DNA of 64,000 bases from Warburgia ugandensis (taxonomy: Eukaryota; Streptophyta; Magnoliopsida; Canellales; Canellaceae): NCBI GenBank assembly GCA_035236585.1, contig CP141127.1:49924001-49988000 (forward strand). The letters run 5' to 3'. The position numbers were made by a program, and so were the translations under genes. Positions 61,686 through 64,000 of this stretch are shown in pieces; positions within the stretch are counted from its first letter, which is position 1; each line of letters starts with the position of its first letter. The notes under the pieces are model-generated. The model worked only from the letters and a program-made list of their open reading frames with translations, searched no databases and had not been told where the DNA came from.

Positions 61686-63284
61686 TTAATTATTTCTTGT
61701 ACGGGGAGAAATTCAATGTATTCACTAGAGCCTCAAGTATATTTTCACCCAAGCTTATCTGAATATGAGACAAAGAAGGTGGATGGAATATATTAAGGAT
61801 TATGATTTTACAATTGAATACCATCTTGGAAGGGCAAATGTAGTGGCTGATGCACTAAGTAGAGAAACAAAAGCAATATTGGCTAATGTCACCATTAAGT
61901 TAGCTTTTGTTGAACAAATCTTAAAAGCCAAAGAAATGGATATAGAAACCCAGGAAATGTGTGTATAGATAGAGGTTAGTAAAGCTTCAAATGGGGCTAT
62001 TCGGTTTCAAGGAAGACTTGTAGTTCCCTCAAGTTTGAGAAAAGCACTACTACAAGAATCCCATCAATCCAAATTTTTTATACACCCTAGAGGAGCAAAA
62101 ATGTACCCAGATTTAAAAAGAAACTTCTGGTGGGAAGGTATGAAAAGAGATATAGGGGAATGTGTGGCTAAGTGCTTAATTTGCCAGCAAGTGAAAGTTG
62201 AACATCAAAGACGAATTGGATTGTTACAGACCTTGGAACTACCAGAATGGAAATGGAATCACATCACCATGGACTTTGTAGCAGGATTATCTAGAACTCG
62301 GATGGGTAATGATATGATATGGGTAATTGTAGACAAGCTAACTAAGTCGGCACATTTTTTTCTAATTAAACAAAACTAATCTGTTGACAATTAAGCCCAG
62401 TTATATGTAAAAGAGATAGTAAGTCTTCATGGCGTCCCACTCTCCATCATCTTTGATCGCAATGGAAGATTTACCTCTAGAAGTTGGAAGAGTGTGCAAT
62501 AGGCATTGGGGACATCACTCAAGTATAGTACACCTTTTCATCCCCAAACAGATGGTCATTCAGAAAGGACTATTCAGACCTTATATGATATGTTAAGGGC
62601 TTGTGCATTAGACTAGAGAGGAAATTGGGATGAACATCTTCCACTGATGGAGTTTGCATATAATAACAGTTTCCATGCAAGTATCGGTATGGCACCATAT
62701 GAGGCATTGTATGGATGACCATGTCGATCACCAACCTATTGGGATGAAGTGGGAGAGAGGAAATTGATAAAATCAGAACTCATGTAATAGTGTATAGACA
62801 ATGCTAGAATAATAAAGAAAAGATTGTTGGCTGCGCATAGTCATCAAAAAAATTATGCAGATAAAAAACACCGAACCCTAGAATTCAAAGTAGGTGATCA
62901 CGTGTTTTTAAAGATTTCATGAGTTAAGGGAGTGATGAGGTTCGAAAGTAAGGGAAAATTCCATCTGAAGTATATTAGTCCTATTGAAATTCTAGAATGG
63001 GTTGGTCTGGTGGCTTACTAATTAGCCCTACCACCCCAACTCTTAGAGATACACAACGTATTTCACGAATCCATGTTACGAAAATACATTCCAGATGAGA
63101 GGTGTTCAATCCACATTTAGCCTTTAAAGAATGGGCAATCCACATCTTGGATAGGAAAGGGCAACAATTGAGGACCAAATCTATCCCTTTAGTCAAGGTA
63201 TTGTGATGACATCATACGATCGAGGAAGCTACCTGAGAATTAGAAGAGAAAATGAAAAAGTTGTATCCTAGTCTATTTGAGTGA
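61686..63284 (+). pseudogene. Tekay/Del chromovirus RNase H-integrase-chromodomain pseudogene, unit 2
   Basis: Same segment as unit 1. RNase H is damaged: a small deletion near 61,724 removes the TDH motif with its catalytic Asp. From 62,035 an open stretch of 114 codons holds the integrase zinc finger (His pair in ESHQSKFFIHP, CLICQQ) and the first catalytic Asp (TMDF). Stops follow at about 62,378. The second Asp region now reads [10 protein letters not shown] after SVQ, TAG after ALD, TGA in LYG-PC and TAA before LALPPQ break the rest. A deletion near 63,100 shortens the segment before the chromodomain-type tail, which ends LYPSLFE at 63,281. Not functional. Confidence 0.85.
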
Positions 63285-63317
63285 TGGTAAATTAGAAATT
63301 TTGAGGACGAATTTTTT

Positions 63318-63334
63318 TTGTAAGGGGGGTAGAT
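63318..63334 (+). other. Polypurine tract between unit 2 and unit 3
   Basis: A G-run-containing purine stretch (GTAAGGGGGGTAGAT) before TGTAACACCCC at 63,335. Confidence 0.7.
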
Positions 63335-64000
63335 TGTAACACCCCTAATTTTTGTAAGGAGATTGAATAAATAATGAAATTGAAAATTTCAAGAAAAATT
63401 AGGTTGAAATATTAGGGTTATTAAAAATGCACTTCTCATAGAAGTTGAACCAATGTTGGAAACCTAGATATTTTATATGTACATGCAAAATCGGCTTGGA
63501 TAGACCATAAATTTGTCCAATTCTGTGTTTGAGAGAAAAATCTATATTTTTTTAAGTTAAAAAGGGAAAAAATGTAATTTGAACTCACAATCAAGGCATA
63601 AAGGCATGTATAACTGAAAACATATTTGGAGAACTGATTAAAATGACACTAATTTGCATGAAAATTTTGTATTTTTCTACATAAGTACATCAAAAAGGGA
63701 AAAGCGATCATTTCACATTAATATGGGGCCCACAGATGTGGGGCAATAATATGGAAACATCAATAATTGGTCAAACCACTACTAGCTGGTAGTGGAGATA
63801 GAGGTGGAAGTGGGGGAATTCTTTTTAATATAAAATTCAAAAGACAAAAACATAATTATTAGGGAAAAATGATTAAAATTTTTAGAAAATGCTATAAATA
63901 CCTCAGAAAAATTCACAAAAATGTTCATAAGATTCGTCACAAATTTCACCAACTAATCATCTGATTCCAGCTCCAAATTCCCTCTCCTTCTCTACTTTCT
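63335..64000 (+). mobile_element. Tandem unit 3: start of LTR-A, continues past the window
   Basis: Third head-to-tail copy of the LTR-A start, with TATA box TATAAATA at 63,893-63,900 (558 bp from the start) and the CT-rich leader at the window edge. Whether another RNase H-integrase segment follows cannot be seen. Confidence 0.88.

Overview
This is a plant nuclear window. It is AT-rich and made almost wholly of nested LTR-retrotransposon remains plus a satellite array. I find no intact host gene, no tRNA or rRNA gene, and no bacterial or organellar gene. The only recognisable coding sequence is broken Ty3/gypsy retrotransposon protein: two RNase H-integrase-chromodomain pseudogenes of Tekay/Del chromovirus type on the + strand, and a short Tat/Athila-like gag fragment on the - strand. 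The plant group cannot be named from this. The layout fits a large-genome plant in a pericentromeric or other repeat-rich heterochromatic location.

Left part (1-28,950): the 3' part of a long LTR (family 'LTR-A', my name) ends at 4,366 and is followed by a 46-bp minisatellite. Two solo LTR-A copies lie on the - strand at 5,844-10,901 (5-bp target duplication CATAA) and 19,011-23,677 (target duplication GTCAC). Between them is old non-coding retroelement sequence with GA microsatellites and a 35-bp minisatellite. A tandem 320-bp duplication, Athila-like LTR/gag debris, a TRIM-like relic and a decayed internal region lead to a polypurine tract at 28,941.

Middle (28,954-45,244): an LTR of a second family ('LTR-B') is joined directly to a satellite of about 180-195-bp monomers (32,271-38,930 and 42,583-45,244). 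The array is interrupted by a composite block of truncated LTR-B, truncated LTR-A and a TRIM-like relic. Array I holds a higher-order repeat of about 840 bp. Most monomers carry or approximate a 16-bp dyad.

Right part (45,245-64,000): a truncated LTR is followed by a GC-rich cluster of TRIM-like elements in head-to-tail and inverted order, with tRNA-Met primer-binding sites and a plant snRNA-type upstream element. Next comes a third LTR family ('LTR-C', solo, target duplication GATGG) with a solo LTR-A nested in it (target duplication ATACC). From 56,845 to the window end a unit of about 3.2-3.3 kb, made of the 5' part of LTR-A followed by RNase H-integrase-chromodomain, repeats head to tail.

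The most interesting signal is structural. The LTRs carry hairpins at matching internal positions. The stem sequences change between copies and families while pairing is kept through compensatory and G-U changes. This suggests a selected RNA (or DNA) structure inside these very long LTRs. The LTR-A copies also share a TATA box 558-590 bp from the LTR start.
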